Origin: Euleptes europaea
Lineage: Eukaryota; Chordata; Lepidosauria; Squamata; Sphaerodactylidae
Assembly: GCF_029931775.1 (NCBI RefSeq)
Contig: NC_079312.1
Location: forward strand, 13,461,821-13,525,820
Length of the DNA: 64,000 bases
Reading direction: 5' to 3'
Shown: positions 10,690 through 22,034 of the stretch, in pieces
How the letters are laid out: each line of letters opens with the position of its first letter
How positions within the stretch are numbered: the first letter of the stretch is position 1
The notes under the pieces: generated by a model
What the model saw: the letters and a program-made list of their open reading frames with translations, nothing else
Databases searched by the model: none
Told to the model about the DNA's origin: nothing
Translations under genes and position numbers: made by a program

Positions 10690-11020
10690 GAGAGTCTGAC
10701 TAGGATCTGGGAGACCCACAATTGAATCTCCCCTCTGCTCTGGAAGCTCAGTTGGTGACCTCAGGCCCTGTCACTTTTAGAGCTGTACTGGATCAGACCG
10801 GTGGTCCATCTAGTCTAGCATCCAGTCTCACACAGTGGCCAAAAGGTTACTCTGGAGGACCATCATACAACAGGCGCATGTGCTCTCGCTCTCTTAACCT
10901 AACCTACCTCACAGGATTGTTTTTGTGAAGATAAAGCTGGGGAGGAGAGAACGATGTTGCAAGCTGCTTTGGGTCCCCACGGGGGAGAAAAGTGGTGTAC
11001 GACTATCTAAATAAATAAAA
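10690..11020 (+). mobile_element. CORE-SINE/MIR-like copy with internal insertion
   Basis: GACTAGGATCTGGGAGACCC and ACCTACCTCACAGGATTG flank a short CR1-like piece (GAGCTGTACTGGATCAGACC, about 10780-10870). Confidence 0.5.
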
Positions 11021-11079
11021 TCATCCTGGAAGAACGAGCTTGGATGATTGTTACTGCTGCTGCATTTACATTTAGCCCT

Positions 11080-11285
11080 GGCCTGCACAGTCCAGGCTAG
11101 CCTGAGCTCGACAGATCTCAGAAGCTAAGCAGGGTCGGCCCTGGTCAGTATTTGGAAGGGAGACCACAAGCGAATACCAGGATTCTGACATGGAGGCGGG
11201 AAATAGCAAAACCACCTCTGAATGTCTCTTGCCTTGAAAACCCACGGGGTCGCAATAAGTCAGCTGTGACTTCAGGGTCAAAAAA
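11080..11285 (+). mobile_element. 5S rRNA-derived SINE
   Basis: The same 5S head (CAGATCTCAGAAGCTAAGC) and GTCGCAATAAGTCAGCTGTG tail. Confidence 0.8.
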
Positions 11286-11289
11286 ATAG

Positions 11290-12460
11290 TTACATTAAAA
11301 TTTCAGAGGGAGTGGAACATTCCTGTCCCAACTCATTCAAGAAGGATTTAAAAAGACACCATTCTGCAGTTTTTCAAAATTCCAAGGCTTTATTGAAAAA
11401 AACAAATAAACGCTATCGCTATTGTTTAGTGGATGCCTCTAGCCTCTAGCTGTGACTTGACGGCAAAAAAATTAACCCCTAGGCTCTTTGTAACAGTACA
11501 AAAGATGGCGCCGACTCAGAAGTTTTGACAGCATTTTAAAACGGCTACCATTTACCCCGGAAGATGCCCCGCATCACAGCAGCCTCAAGATAGATCAGTC
11601 TGACAATTTGCACCTAAAATTTCACTTTTCGCATCTCTCAACCACATTTAAGGCCCCGCCATTTCAAAACTCGCCTCCTCTGGGTTAGCAAAATTAAATT
11701 CCTTCCTTCCTTAGAACCAAATAAATGCAATTAAATAACACATTTTTTTTACCCATCATGCTAAGCAGCCTCACTTCCCTGGGGGAGGGGGATGATTCAG
11801 GGCATTTTTAAAATTAATACCATTTACTCTTGTAGTGCTATCGCTCTTCATAGCACTAGTAGAGATTAACTTAAGCACACACAAAAAATTAATTGGAGGG
11901 GCCATGATAGAATGCATGCAAGTTCTGCTTATGTCCAGGGGAAAAACTATTTTCAGACACTTTAAAAAAGATGTCTGCAGCATAAAGTTCCAATCCTGGG
12001 TGGCTGTTTTCAGTCCCTTTCCTCGAAGAAGTCTCTTCTCTCTTTGTGCTGTTAGTGGATCCTGGAGGACTGAGATATCTACCGTAGTTCATTTATCGGT
12101 CTCTCTCAACACTCAGAGCCTCTGCTTTTGGTTGAATCAATTAGATTTTAAAAATTGGGTGTTCAGAAAGTCTTGTTTGGGGTCACTCTACTGGAATTTA
12201 TTTCTGTTCTGAAGTTGACTGGGACTTGTGTCATTATTTGGGAGCCTCCTGAATGGGAATGTATTTCATGATTCCCTAGTGATTTAATTTTTATTATAAG
12301 TAGAGGTGCTGCCTTGGTGAATTCATCCCAGAGTTCGACAGTTACCTCACAGGTTGTCTCAATGAATACAATAGGATTCACATCTGAGCACACTGCCGTT
12401 AGTCAGCTAAATTCAGGAACGTGTTTTAGGGGCATGTGAGATTTTTATCAGTGTTGGTTG
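11290..12460. other. Unannotated DNA 3' of zinc-finger exon A
   Basis: AT-rich unique-looking sequence. No exon, RNA gene or clear repeat was seen. The part right of about 12200 may be distal 3' UTR if the poly(A) signal at 12468 is skipped. Confidence 0.4.
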
Positions 12461-12467
12461 ATTTAAT

Positions 12468-12473
12468 TTTATT
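12468..12473 (-). terminator. Candidate poly(A) signal for exon A
   Basis: A minus-strand AATAAA about 220 bases beyond the stop of exon A, the first such hexamer downstream. It is supported only by sequence and spacing. Confidence 0.45.
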
Positions 12474-12692
12474 GAATACAAGGAAGGCCCCTCACACATG
12501 CCTCTGAATTTTTACTCATTTCAAATTGTGTTATCTGCACAAAGTATTTGAATTTCCCTAATCCAGGAGCGAGACATAAAATGCAGAGTATGCAAAGCCC
12601 TAGACCCAGAACTAAAAAGATTTATCTCCTAGTTAACTTTTCATTGATGATTCGCAAGGTGATGTTGTGTTATCCTCTGAGCATAAACACCA

Positions 12693-13519
12693 TTAAAAGC
12701 CTCGATGAATTCTCTGGTGTCGCAGGAACTTCTCCTTATGAATAAAGCTTTTCCCACACTCGGGGCATTCGTATCGTTTTTCCCTTGTATGAATTCTCTG
12801 ATGTTGAGTTAGTTTATCTCTCCGGTAAAAGTTTTTCCCACACTTGGGACATTCGTGCACTTTTTCTCCAGTGTGGATCCTCTGGTGTCTCAAGAGATTT
12901 GTTCTCTGGTTGAACCATTTCCCGCACTGCCGGCATCCAAATGGTTTCTCCCCAGTGTGGATTATCTGATGGACCATGACAGCTCCTCGGGATGTGAAGC
13001 TTTTCCCACACACGGGACATTCGTAAGGATTCTCGCCAGTATGAACCTTCTGATGTCTCATCAGGTTCGATCTCAGATGGAAGCTCTTGCCACACTCGGA
13101 GCACACGTATGACCTCTCTCCCATTTGGATCATCTGATGCTTAACAAGATACGGTTTGGGCTGCAAGTTATCCCCCGATATGGGAGGTTCAAAGAAGTCC
13201 TCTGCAGCATGACTGATAACAAATCCTGATCGGCAGTGGTACCTTCTACCATACTTGGAGACTAAGGGCTTTTTCGCCGGGGAGGATGCTGCAGAGTTTC
13301 CAATGATGGAAGCTGTCAATGCAGTCTCATTGCACCCATGCACTTCCTCTGCCGGCTTTGTTCCCTGATCCCCATGGCACTCCCATCTTTGCCCATAAAT
13401 CTCCGCTGCTGCGGGACTGTCCCAGGGAGAGATTTCTCCTAATGTCCAGTGTGCTTCTTCTGGGCCCAGCTCTACCTGCTGCCAGTTCTCCACCTTGATC
13501 TGACTTCTCTTCTCGTCAC
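12693..13519 (-). CDS. Locus A: zinc-finger terminal exon A (5 fingers)
   Basis: The last exon of the array. Acceptor CTCTTCAG|GTG at 13519, phase 1, stop TAA at 12693-12695. Predicted 662 residues after splicing. The apparent start MDKIPLSVSS is the translated pyrimidine tract and not coding. The leader of about 140 residues contains RSQIKVENWQQ, AAEIYGQRWE and KPLVSKYGRRY. Five canonical fingers: RSNLM, RGAVM, RTNLL, RRDKL, HKEKF, with TGEKP, TGENP or TREKR linkers. The shared leader and RRDKL finger tie it to exons B and D. It lies 16 kb from the KRAB-B exon. Confidence 0.85.
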
Positions 13520-13897
13520 CTGAAGAGACAGAGAGAGGAATTTTGTCCATGCTCTGGTCACTGCTTGTTTAGAGCCCAGCAAATTCTCTTGGGGGGGCCT
13601 GAAACTTCCCTCCCAGCTCCATGTCCAACTGATCCAGGAGCCTCCGCTGAACTTATCTTTCTGTTGCTGCTCCTATGATCACATGACCCCTCTTACACCT
13701 ACAGCATTCTTCCCTTTCAGAAAAGACAACCTTGATCGTTTTAACTCTGTGCCAAAAAAAAAAAAATCCCCCATAAATCTGGCACTGAGTACACCATAGA
13801 AAATACACAACCGTGACTGGCTTGGTATACTTTTTGATAATCATATGGAGGACCAAAAGCCATGGGAACCACAGGAAGTCAGAACTCTATTGCAGGA

Positions 13898-14175
13898 AAG
13901 GGGCTATGGTTCAGTGGTAGAGCACCCAGAAGGTCCCAGTTTCAATCTCCAGCATCTCCAGTAAAAAGGATGAAGTAGTAGGTAGTGTGAAAGACCTCTG
14001 CCTGAGACTGTGGAGAGCCACTGTCAGTCTGAGTAGAGAAGACTGACTGTGATCGAACAAGGAAGCAACCCTAAGCAGTTCTACTCAAAATCCTTCTCAG
14101 GTCTATTAAGTGCAGCTAACTCCCAGGAAAGTGTGATTGCCAGGGTCTCACAGTATAAGGCAGCTTCAAGAGTGT
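13898..14175 (+). mobile_element. tRNA-derived SINE, type 1, interrupted
   Basis: GGCTATGGTTCAGTGGTAGA head and AGTATAAGGCAGCTTCA end, with about 85 bases of unrelated repeat (AAGCAACCCTAAGCAG to GTGTGATTGCC) inside at about 14060-14147. Confidence 0.7.
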
Positions 14176-14603
14176 GCATGTGTGCTCATGTCAAACATTT
14201 ACAATGCAGTGCTTCATGAGGCAACTATGAACTAGTCTTTGCAGGGGTCTCAGCATGCTCAAACTGTGAACCTGGATTCTTGAGGGTAGGAGGTGGGTGG
14301 GAATGCGCAACAAAAGGTACAATGGTTTAAAATATGGATTTGCAGCCTTATGTCAAATTCAGTTTAATAATAACAGCCTTGTTTACCTAGGCCCCACTAA
14401 ATTTAATAAAAGATACTGCAAAGCTGAGCATGCTTAGGTGACATTCCTGAGCGTTTTAGCCACAGTTTGCTTGTAAACAAGAACAAATAAGCTTTCTGGG
14501 TACAACTGATCGCACCCTCATAATACAAGAGGCGTGATCTTCTCTGGGCCCATGGGTCAATGCTAAAGAATGCCAACTGACTGCGAAGTTTTAAAGTTTA
14601 AAT

Positions 14604-14932
14604 CAGGTGTCCTCAAAATGGTGCCAGCCAACACCTTTCATGTGCCCAAGTGTTTTTAAAAGTGGTTGGGGCCAAGTGGGGCTTTTGCCCATCAAGGCTT
14701 CTTATTAGCCAGTGGAGATTGGCTGTGCAGATTTTTAAAAACATTACTTTGGATGCAGCTGCCACCACAGAACAAGGATCTTCAGTGTGTGCCTGAACCT
14801 AAGATATGGCAGCCATTTTGTGGCTGGCTCCGCCTCCTGTGGCAGCCATTTTGTGGTTGCGCCCACAGCCCTGGGTCAGAATTCCAAAGTTGCCTGCAGG
14901 CTCAAAAAGGTTGGGGACCTCCAGTTTAAAAG
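14604..14932 (+). mobile_element. hAT-like MITE, second family (GGGTCCCCAAC type)
   Basis: The interior has CTTCTGATTGGCTGTGCAG-like and GGCAGCCATTTTGTGGCTG text twice and ends GGTTGGGGACC. Other copies are at 24560, 28087, 31812 and 34210. Confidence 0.65.
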
Positions 14933-15085
14933 TTAGCTTACTACACTGTTTGTGAAATTTGTAGAAACAAAACCTTTAGAATTCAGGTAGATAGTTTGAG
15001 TAATAAGGGATTAAAACACTGGTCCACCCCCACCCCCCAAAATGGCCTCCAGGGAAAAAATGCCTAGTATGAGTACACAACCATG

Positions 15086-16056
15086 TTAATGTGGCCCGTG
15101 GATGTTCTGATGCTTAGTCAGTGTGCTTTTGTGACTAAACCGCTTCCCACAGTCAGGACACCCGTAAGGTCTCAGTCCCCTGTGAGTTCTCTGATGCCCA
15201 GTCAGCTTATCTCTCCGAGAGAAATTTCTGCCACACTCAGGACATATGTATGGTTTCTCTCCTGTGTGGGTTCTCCGATGGACCATTAAATGTTCTCTCT
15301 GCCTGAAGCATTTCCCACACTGAGAACATTCAAAGGGTTTCTCTCCAGTATGAATCCTCCGATGCCTCGTTAGCGCTCCTCTCAGAGTGAAGCTTTTCCC
15401 GCACTCGGGACATCCGTGCAGTTTCTCTCCAGTGTGAATGATCTGGTGCTTTTTCAAAGTTTCTTTGTATCTGAAGCCTTTCCCACACTGAGAACATTGA
15501 TATGCTCCCCCTTCGGCATGAACTCCTTGGTGTCTCTTTAATGACTTTATACAACTGAAGTTTTTCCCACACTGGGGGCAGCTGCAAGGTCTCTCTCCTA
15601 TGTGGTTGCTCTGGTGTCCAAATGAGGGATCCCTTTCCCCTACTAATTCATACCGCATGTCGCCCTTGTGGATCCTCTGTGGATCAAGGCCACGTTTTGG
15701 CTGGACGTTTTGCCCCAATGCAGGAGAGTCGTCACTGGGATTATTCTCACTGGTATGCATCATAACAAGTCCTGATTTGTAGCGGTGCTTTTGCCCAGAC
15801 AACAAGGGCCTTTTCCCTGCTGGGTCCACCAGGTAGGAGTTGCTAAACAAATCTGCTAGGCCTTCTGTGAACTGACTTCCTTCATTCTCTCCTGGCCTCT
15901 CCTGTTGCCAGTTAGACTCGTATCTCTCCTTATGGATTTCGAATGTCCCAGGAATATTCCACTGAGCTAGTTCTGCTAATGTCCCATATATTTCCTCTGG
16001 GCCAGGGTCCCCCTGCTGAGAGTTCTCCACTTTGATCTGACTTCTCTTCTCAACAC
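15086..16056 (-). CDS. Locus A: zinc-finger terminal exon B (6 fingers)
   Basis: The most complete member of the array. Acceptor CTCTTCAG|GTG at 16056, phase 1, stop at 15086. Predicted 710 residues when joined to the shared exons. The leader has RSQIKVENSQQ, TFEIHKERYES and a KYKSGLVMMHTSE segment. Six canonical C2H2 fingers: CIKSL, YKETL, RGALT, REHLM, RRDKL, HKSTL. The order GAL-EHL-DKL-xTL recurs in sibling exons and probably reflects the ancestral finger order. Linkers are mostly TGEKP, and the second (HAEGGAYQC) is irregular. The protein ends NIHGPH. Expected role: nuclear sequence-specific DNA binding, with repression supplied by the KRAB part. Confidence 0.86.
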
Positions 16057-16254
16057 CTGAAGAGACAGAGAGAGGAATTTTGTCCATACTCGTTCACCTC
16101 TTGGCTAGAATCCTGCAACCTCCATCTCACAGTCCTTCCCTCCTGCCCTGTCTCCTTGTTTGGCCGATTTCGGCAGCCTCCACTTAAATGTCTTCTCGTG
16201 TCTCTACAATCGTATTATACCTCCCCTTATATCTGGGGTCTATTTCTTCACTTG

Positions 16255-16475
16255 CCCTGATCTGCATGGCCCAGGCTAGCCTGATCTTGTCTGCTCTCAG
16301 AAGCTAAGCAGGGTTGGCCCTGGTCAGTGTTCAGAAGGGAGACCACCAGGAATACCAGGGTCGTGACACATAGGCAGGCAATGGCAAACCACCTCTGAAA
16401 TGTTGCTTGCCTTGAAAACCCTAAGGGGTCTCCATAAGTCAGCTGTGACTTGATGGCACTTTCCACCACAACCAA
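16255..16475 (+). mobile_element. 5S rRNA-derived SINE
   Basis: The 5S head with CTCTCAGAAGCTAAGCAGGG and tail TCCATAAGTCAGCTGTGAC. It lies in the intron between zinc-finger exons C and B. Confidence 0.8.
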
Positions 16476-16884
16476 TTCGTCACTTAAAAGAAATTACAGG
16501 ACCAGAAGAGATATGTATCAAGATAAACTTAATTGTGTGTGAAAGTGATCAAGTGTATAAATTATACAAATCAAGGAGGCGTTCTACTTTGCACAGATCT
16601 ATTGTGCTGCTACTTATTGGGAGTGGGATGGGGAACACCCTCTAGTAAAGGCAGAAGACTAAACCTGCTGTTTTCCCTTCTACTGATCAAACCCCATATC
16701 AGACCTTCCTTCTGGAAGGGGGACAGAGACAGCTTACGAAATTGTGCTTTGTGAGGCAATAACAGACTAGAGTTTTCTGCACACTCATAGAAGGCAATTC
16801 CCAGGGTGCCCTACAGGAAAAAAATGGCAGGCACTTTTGGTTTCAGAATATGTGACCTCCATAAGCCTAAAAAAGCTTACTTGT

Positions 16885-17100
16885 TACAAAGAAGAAAAGC
16901 TGGTTTTTATATGCCGACTTTCTCTGCCACTTAAGAAGCAAACCAGCTTACAATCACCTTCCCTTCCCCTCCCCACAACAGACACCCTGTGAGGTAGGTG
17001 GGGCTGAGAGAACTGTGACTAGCCCAAGGGTCACCCAGCTGGCTTCATGTGTCGAAGTGGGGAGTCAAACCCAGTTCTCCAGATTAGAGTCCACCGCTCC
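16885..17100 (-). mobile_element. tRNA-derived SINE, type 2, head-truncated
   Basis: GAAAAGCTGGTTTTTATATG to GATTAGAGTCCACCGCTCC. The tRNA-like head is missing. Confidence 0.7.
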
Positions 17101-17349
17101 AAGAAGATGAACTTCGCATCTTTGTATGTACAACTGATCATTCCCAGCCAATGACTTTGGGCCCCTGGGTCAAAGCTGAGGGATACCAACTGGTTGTTCT
17201 GTTGTGACATCTTTGGGAACGAACCTTCCAGAGAACCACTTTTGGCAGTAACAAGAGTTGGAGGCACTGGCTCACCCTGCTTCTGAAATGACCCTCTAGG
17301 GAAATCAGCTACCAGTTCAAAGCAAAATCCCTGCTTCAATCTGCCTTCC

Positions 17350-17493
17350 ATGATCTCTCTGATGCGTGATCATCTGATCTCTCCCATAGAAGTTTCTACC
17401 ACCAGCTGTTTTGTACATTTACTGTCCTGTGAAGATTCTCTGGGGGCCATCGGCGGATCTCCTTGAATGAAACCTTCCCCCCCACACACACAC
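17350..17493 (-). pseudogene. Decayed finger remnants downstream of exon C
   Basis: Minus-strand sequence after the exon C stop retains CCPEC and GFIQGD-like text, with an extra GT repeat inside the finger and no downstream His pair in frame. It is the out-of-frame remainder of the ancestral finger array of exon C. Confidence 0.5.
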
Positions 17494-18260
17494 TCAGGAC
17501 AACAGTAAGGGTTTTTTCCCTGTATGGCTACTTTGATGTCTAATCAAATTGGCTCTCAGAGGAAAAGTTCTCCCACACTCCAAACACTCATGAGGTTTCT
17601 CTCCTGTATGGATTGTCTGATGTCTAATCAAGTGAGCCCTCTCAATGAAACAGTTCCCGCACTCAGGACATCTATGTAGTTTCTCCCCGGTGTGCAACCT
17701 CAGATGTTTTGTCAAAGCTCCTTTGGAAGCGAAGCCTCTCCCACACTCAGTACATTTGTAGTATTTCTCTCCTAGATGGCTGCTCCGATGTCTCATGAAC
17801 TTAGTTCTCATATGGAAGATTTTACCACATTCGGGACATTCATAAGATCTCTCTCCTATTTGGATTGTCTGACGTTTGTCTAGGTCTGATTTTTGCTCCA
17901 AGTTTTCCTCTGGATTCAGATGTTCATAACAGTCCTCTTCAGCATGCTTTACCAGAAAACTTGATTTGTGATGGTCACTTATGCCACACTCGGGGACAAA
18001 GGGATTTTTTGCTAAGACACACAATGTGGAGGTCTCACTAAGAGAAGGTTTAAGAGCATCTGTGGTCTCACTGCATTCATTCCTCCCCTCTGCCAGTTTC
18101 TTCCCCTGCTCTCCAACAGATTCACCCTTTTCCTTGTGAATTTCAGATGGCCCAGGCACGCTCCTCTGGGTTCCTTCTGCTAATGTCCTGAGTGTTTTTT
18201 CTCGTCTAGTCTCTTCCTGCTGAGAGTTCTCAGTCTTGATCTGACTTCTCTTCTCACCAC
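17494..18260 (-). CDS. Locus A: zinc-finger terminal exon C (4 fingers, truncated)
   Basis: Acceptor CTCTTCAG|GTG at 18260, phase 1, stop at 17494. Predicted 642 residues after splicing to the SCAN-KRAB exons. The upstream MDHIPLSVSS is intronic. The leader carries RSQIKTENSQQ and PSEIHKEKGES. Four canonical fingers follow: RTKFM, SKGAL, RAHLI, RANLI. The next linker reads HTGKKP from a run of six A residues, after which the frame closes (LLLS, stop). With one A fewer the frame would read into finger remnants (CCPEC, then GFIQGD), so C-terminal fingers have been lost by a frameshift in a homopolymer. This could be real or an assembly error. Degraded finger text continues to about 17350. Confidence 0.82.
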
Positions 18261-18354
18261 CTGAAGAGACAGAGAGAGGAATATGGTCCAAGCTGTGGTG
18301 AACTCTTTTAAATTTTTATTTAAAGCTTACTGCAATCTTCTCGTAGCATACTTA

Positions 18355-18575
18355 GGGGAAAGGGCTGTGGCTCAGTGGTAGAGCATCTGCTTGGCATGCA
18401 GAAGGTCCCAGGTTCAATCCCTGGCATCTCCAGTTAAAAAAGGATTGGGTTGCAGGTGATGTGAAAGATCTGGACCAGACACCCTGGAGGATCAATATCC
18501 ATCAAGTGTAGACTAGGCAGCCTTTGACAGACCAAAGAGTCTCTGACTCAGTATAAGGCTTCATGTGTTTATAGA
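18355..18575 (+). mobile_element. tRNA-derived SINE, type 1
   Basis: GGCTGTGGCTCAGTGGTAGA and CCCAGGTTCAATCCCTGG give clear boxes A and B. It lies upstream of zinc-finger exon C. Confidence 0.82.
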
Positions 18576-19199
18576 CTTTTTATGCATAAATTATTTGTAC
18601 CATGCATAGTTTATGGGTGAAAATAGAAGCTATACAGGGCACTGAAAACCAGATCACCCATTCTATGGGTCATTTCACATGTCATGGCTTCTCTGTTGAA
18701 AGACCAAAAAGGTATCAATCAAACAGTTCCTAGGAATTGCGCTTTTGGAAGGAACCACAGACTTCCAAGTCTCCTAAGAGGATAAAGCATGCCCACCAGA
18801 TACAGTTCCCAGGGCGCCTTGGGGGAAAGCAGTGAGAAGTATAGTGGTCTAAAATACTATTTACAAACCAATTTTAAAAAAATCAGTCCCATGAAGTGCA
18901 ATGGGAGGTGTCAGGCTGTGGCCTACGCCACTTTACTGGTTACTAAGGAGGAGAAATCAGAAACCGTCCCTGCACAATTTGAAGTTCTCAGAACATCAGA
19001 AAGGTCCACAATAGCAGGCTGCTGGGTCAAACCCAGCTCCACCCCCCCCCCAAGGAATGCCGACTCTGTTGCCAACTTAGCCGTTAATGTGGTGTGGAGA
19101 ACACAGGATGAACAGAAATTGGAATGTGCTGGCAGACCAACTTGAGAAGGTGGTGGAATTTCAGACACTCACCCAACCTTCTGAAATGTCCCTCCAATT

Positions 19200-19871
19200 T
19201 GCTGACCCAGAGAGCAGAAACTCACTGTGCAAAAGTGCTACTCTGATGCTTAAATCAGGGTAATTTTCCACCTGAAATTCTCCCCCCACTCAGAACATCC
19301 ACAAGGTTCCTCTCCTTTGTGAACTCCCTGATGTCTGACAAGCTTGTCTCTCTGACAGAAGACTCAGACATGGTCTGGTCATGTACATGGTTTCTCTCCT
19401 GCATGGGTTGACTAATGTTTCTTCAAGAGAAGTTCCTCTCACATTTGTGGCATTGGTATGGTGTCCCCCTGTACGGATTCTCTGATGTCTCACCAAATCA
19501 CTTTTCTGATGGAGGAATTTACCACACTGTGAACATCCAAATGGTTTGTTTCCGGTATGGATACTCTGATGCCTCTTCATATTTCTTCTCTGATAGAACG
19601 ATAGGCCCCACTGCGAACATCTGAATGGCTTCTTTAGAGCTTGGATTCTCTCACGTTCCACTAATCCTAACCTATGAGTTTTTACAGACTCAAGACTTTC
19701 TCTCCTTCCTCCCCCTGCTCCCCATGGGACTCGCATCTTTCTTCGTAAATTTCAGCTCTCGTGAGAAAATTCCATCAGGATAGTTCTACTTAACATCCCA
19801 GATGTTCCCTCTGCCCCACCTCTCCCCCTGCTGAAACTTCTGCACCTGGAGCTGATTTCTCTTCTCATCAC
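19200..19871 (-). pseudogene. Locus A: decayed zinc-finger exon (psi) with lost acceptor AG
   Basis: This lies in the array between exons D and C and is homologous to them from the leader (AEIYEER-like text near 19740) to finger text: CSQWGLSFYQRRNMKRH (second Cys changed to Trp), CSQCGKFLHQKSDLVRH, then frameshifted remnants to about 19200. At the position of the conserved acceptor the sequence reads CTCTTCAT|GTGATGAG, so the invariant AG has become AT. Multiple frame breaks interrupt the reading frame. It keeps the flanking CTCTGTCTCTTC tract, which shows it once belonged to the same splice array. Confidence 0.78.
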
Positions 19872-20079
19872 ATGAAGAGACAGAGATACAAGAATTTTGT
19901 CCATGGCTTCAGGTCACCTTATTTCTTAGACTGTCGCCATCTCCTTCTTCCCAGCCTACCACTCTAGCTGCCTTGGGAAGTGCCTGCTAAACTATTCATT
20001 GATAGCTAAACTGACCGCCCCATCAAAGAAACTCATCCAGTGGGTACATAAGAAAGGGCCTTTTCAGTGTCAGCCCCTT

Positions 20080-20325
20080 GATTATGAACAACCTCCCCAG
20101 GGAAATGACCCTGGCCCCCTCTCTTTCAATCTCTCGGAGGCAGTTGAAGTCGGTTTTATTTGGGACTGCATTTGATTAAGTTACTAGCAGTCCTAAACTG
20201 TGATTTTAAATTTTGGTTTTTATTTTATTTTACCTATAATTGTAAGCCTCTTTGAGCTCTGTAAGGAAGAAAGGTGTGTTCAAAAGGTGGCTAATAAATG
20301 TTTTAAATAAATTAAATCCATCCTG
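20080..20325 (+). mobile_element. L2-like LINE, 3' tail
   Basis: TTGTAAGCCTCTTTGAGCTC, then GGTGGCTAATAAATG, a typical squamate L2-like tail. Confidence 0.5.
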
Positions 20326-20984
20326 TACCTCATCTCCCTTTTCCTTATAACAAGGGATGTGTGTGTCCCCCACTCCCCAAATATTAAAGTGGAAAATTCT
20401 GCAGCAAAGTAATTGCCCAATTTCCCTGCAGGTTGTGCAATGCATACAGACAATCAAACCCATGTTTTCCAATTTCCATAATTTCATGTAATCCCATTTT
20501 AACCCCCATGGGTTAGGGCAGGAAGAGAAAACTGGGCCTATCACCCATTCATCATTTCACACTTTACATCATTTTCAGGGTGGGAGAGAGAACATTCCAA
20601 TTTAAGAGCGAAAATTATGTTTTGTGAGAAATCTAAGACCAATGGGCTGCATTCAGACATTGCTTTTAATGGGCAGTAAATGGGGATCTTCAGAAGACTG
20701 ACTTGTTCCCAGGTCTGCGCATCTGTCTCGCTCTCTCCCCACACTCTTGCACAGAGAATTCCAGTCAAAAACTAACTCTCCACAAATGCACGTGGGTTAA
20801 CTGAAGCTAGTTTCCCTCCCTCCTCACAAACCAGGATTCTAAACCAAAGTTCAATCCCGGTTTACAGTCCTAGTTTGTTCGGGGGGGGCGGGGGGGGCTA
20901 ACTCTGGTTAACCTGCCTGCCCACATTCACTAAGTTTCTAATCAGGATTTTAAACACACACAAAAAGGGAAGGAAGGAGGAACC

Positions 20985-21190
20985 TGGCATATGCCCAAGC
21001 TTGGCAACAAGCCAGTGTCACAATATCAGCTGGGAGACCCAAATTCGAACCTGCACCCTGCCATGGAAGCTTACTGGGGGACCTTGGGCCAGTCACACCT
21101 TCTCAGCCTATCCTCCCCTCACAGAGTAAAATGGAAGAGGAGAGAATAATGTTGTAAGCCATTTGGGGAGAGAAGAAGGGTACAAATATC
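20985..21190 (+). mobile_element. CORE-SINE/MIR-like fragment
   Basis: ATCAGCTGGGAGACCCAAAT, GGACCTTGGGCCAGTCACAC and AGAATAATGTTGTAAGCC. Confidence 0.5.
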
Positions 21191-21351
21191 TCAATACATC
21201 CCAGCTTAGTGCTGGTTGAAAGTGACGCCTTAACGCCACACTTGTCTCTCAAGAGGCTTTTCATCACCCTCACAAAATATGATTCCCAGGACTCTTTGCG
21301 GAAAAGCAACGGGAGGGACATGAATTTAAAATCTGTTTGCCAAGACTGTCA

Positions 21352-21655
21352 GTACAGCCAGCATGGTGTAGTGGTTAAGAGCAGTGGACTCGAATCTGGT
21401 GAACCGGGTTTGATTCCCCACTCCTCCACATGAGTGGCAGACTCTAATCTGGTGAACTGGGTTGGTTTCCCCACTCCTACCCATGAAGCCTGCTGGGTGA
21501 CCGTGGGCTAGTCACAGCTCTCTTAGAGCTCTCTCAGCCCCACCTACTTCACAAGGTGTCTGTTGTGGGGAGAGGAAGGGATTGTGATTGTAAACCAGTT
21601 TGATTCTCCTCAAAAGGTAGAGAAAATTGGGGTATAAAAACCAACTCTTCTTCTT
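21352..21655 (+). mobile_element. tRNA-derived SINE, type 2
   Basis: CCAGCATGGTGTAGTGGTTA (box A) and GGGTTTGATTCCC (box B), ending in AAACCAACTCTTCTTCTT. Confidence 0.8.
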
Positions 21656-22034
21656 TTCTCAAAAACATTTACTCATTACGTTCCACAGGAACTATTCTTA
21701 CCACAGTCTACCACAATCTATGCCAGTCTACTTCCTGATTATTAATAAGGATAAATTTGGAGATTTATCTCCACAATCTGAAGCTCCCTTCCACAACAGA
21801 AGGCTAATTCAGCTTCCTAGCCCTGCCAGCAGGCAGCTCCGTCAAAAAAACAAACTGATGTGGTCTTGGAGGCATCTGTCAAAACAGAATCAGCAGATTG
21901 ACAACATTACAATGTAAGGAGTTTAGATGTCGGTTCAGTATCCCACACTTGTTTCTCGAAGGGTGCCTTCCATTATTGGTGATCAAGGGAATTTGAACTC
22001 TGCCAATCCACTGCATGGATGCTCTGATGCTGAA

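Noticed and set aside
13520-13550. ATG giving MDKIPLSVSS as the start of a single-exon zinc-finger gene
   Set aside because: The bases are the pyrimidine tract and AG of a conserved splice acceptor. The same pattern precedes most sibling exons.
18362-18430. A functional tRNA gene
   Set aside because: Boxes A and B are present but the sequence is the head of a dispersed SINE with no complete cloverleaf.
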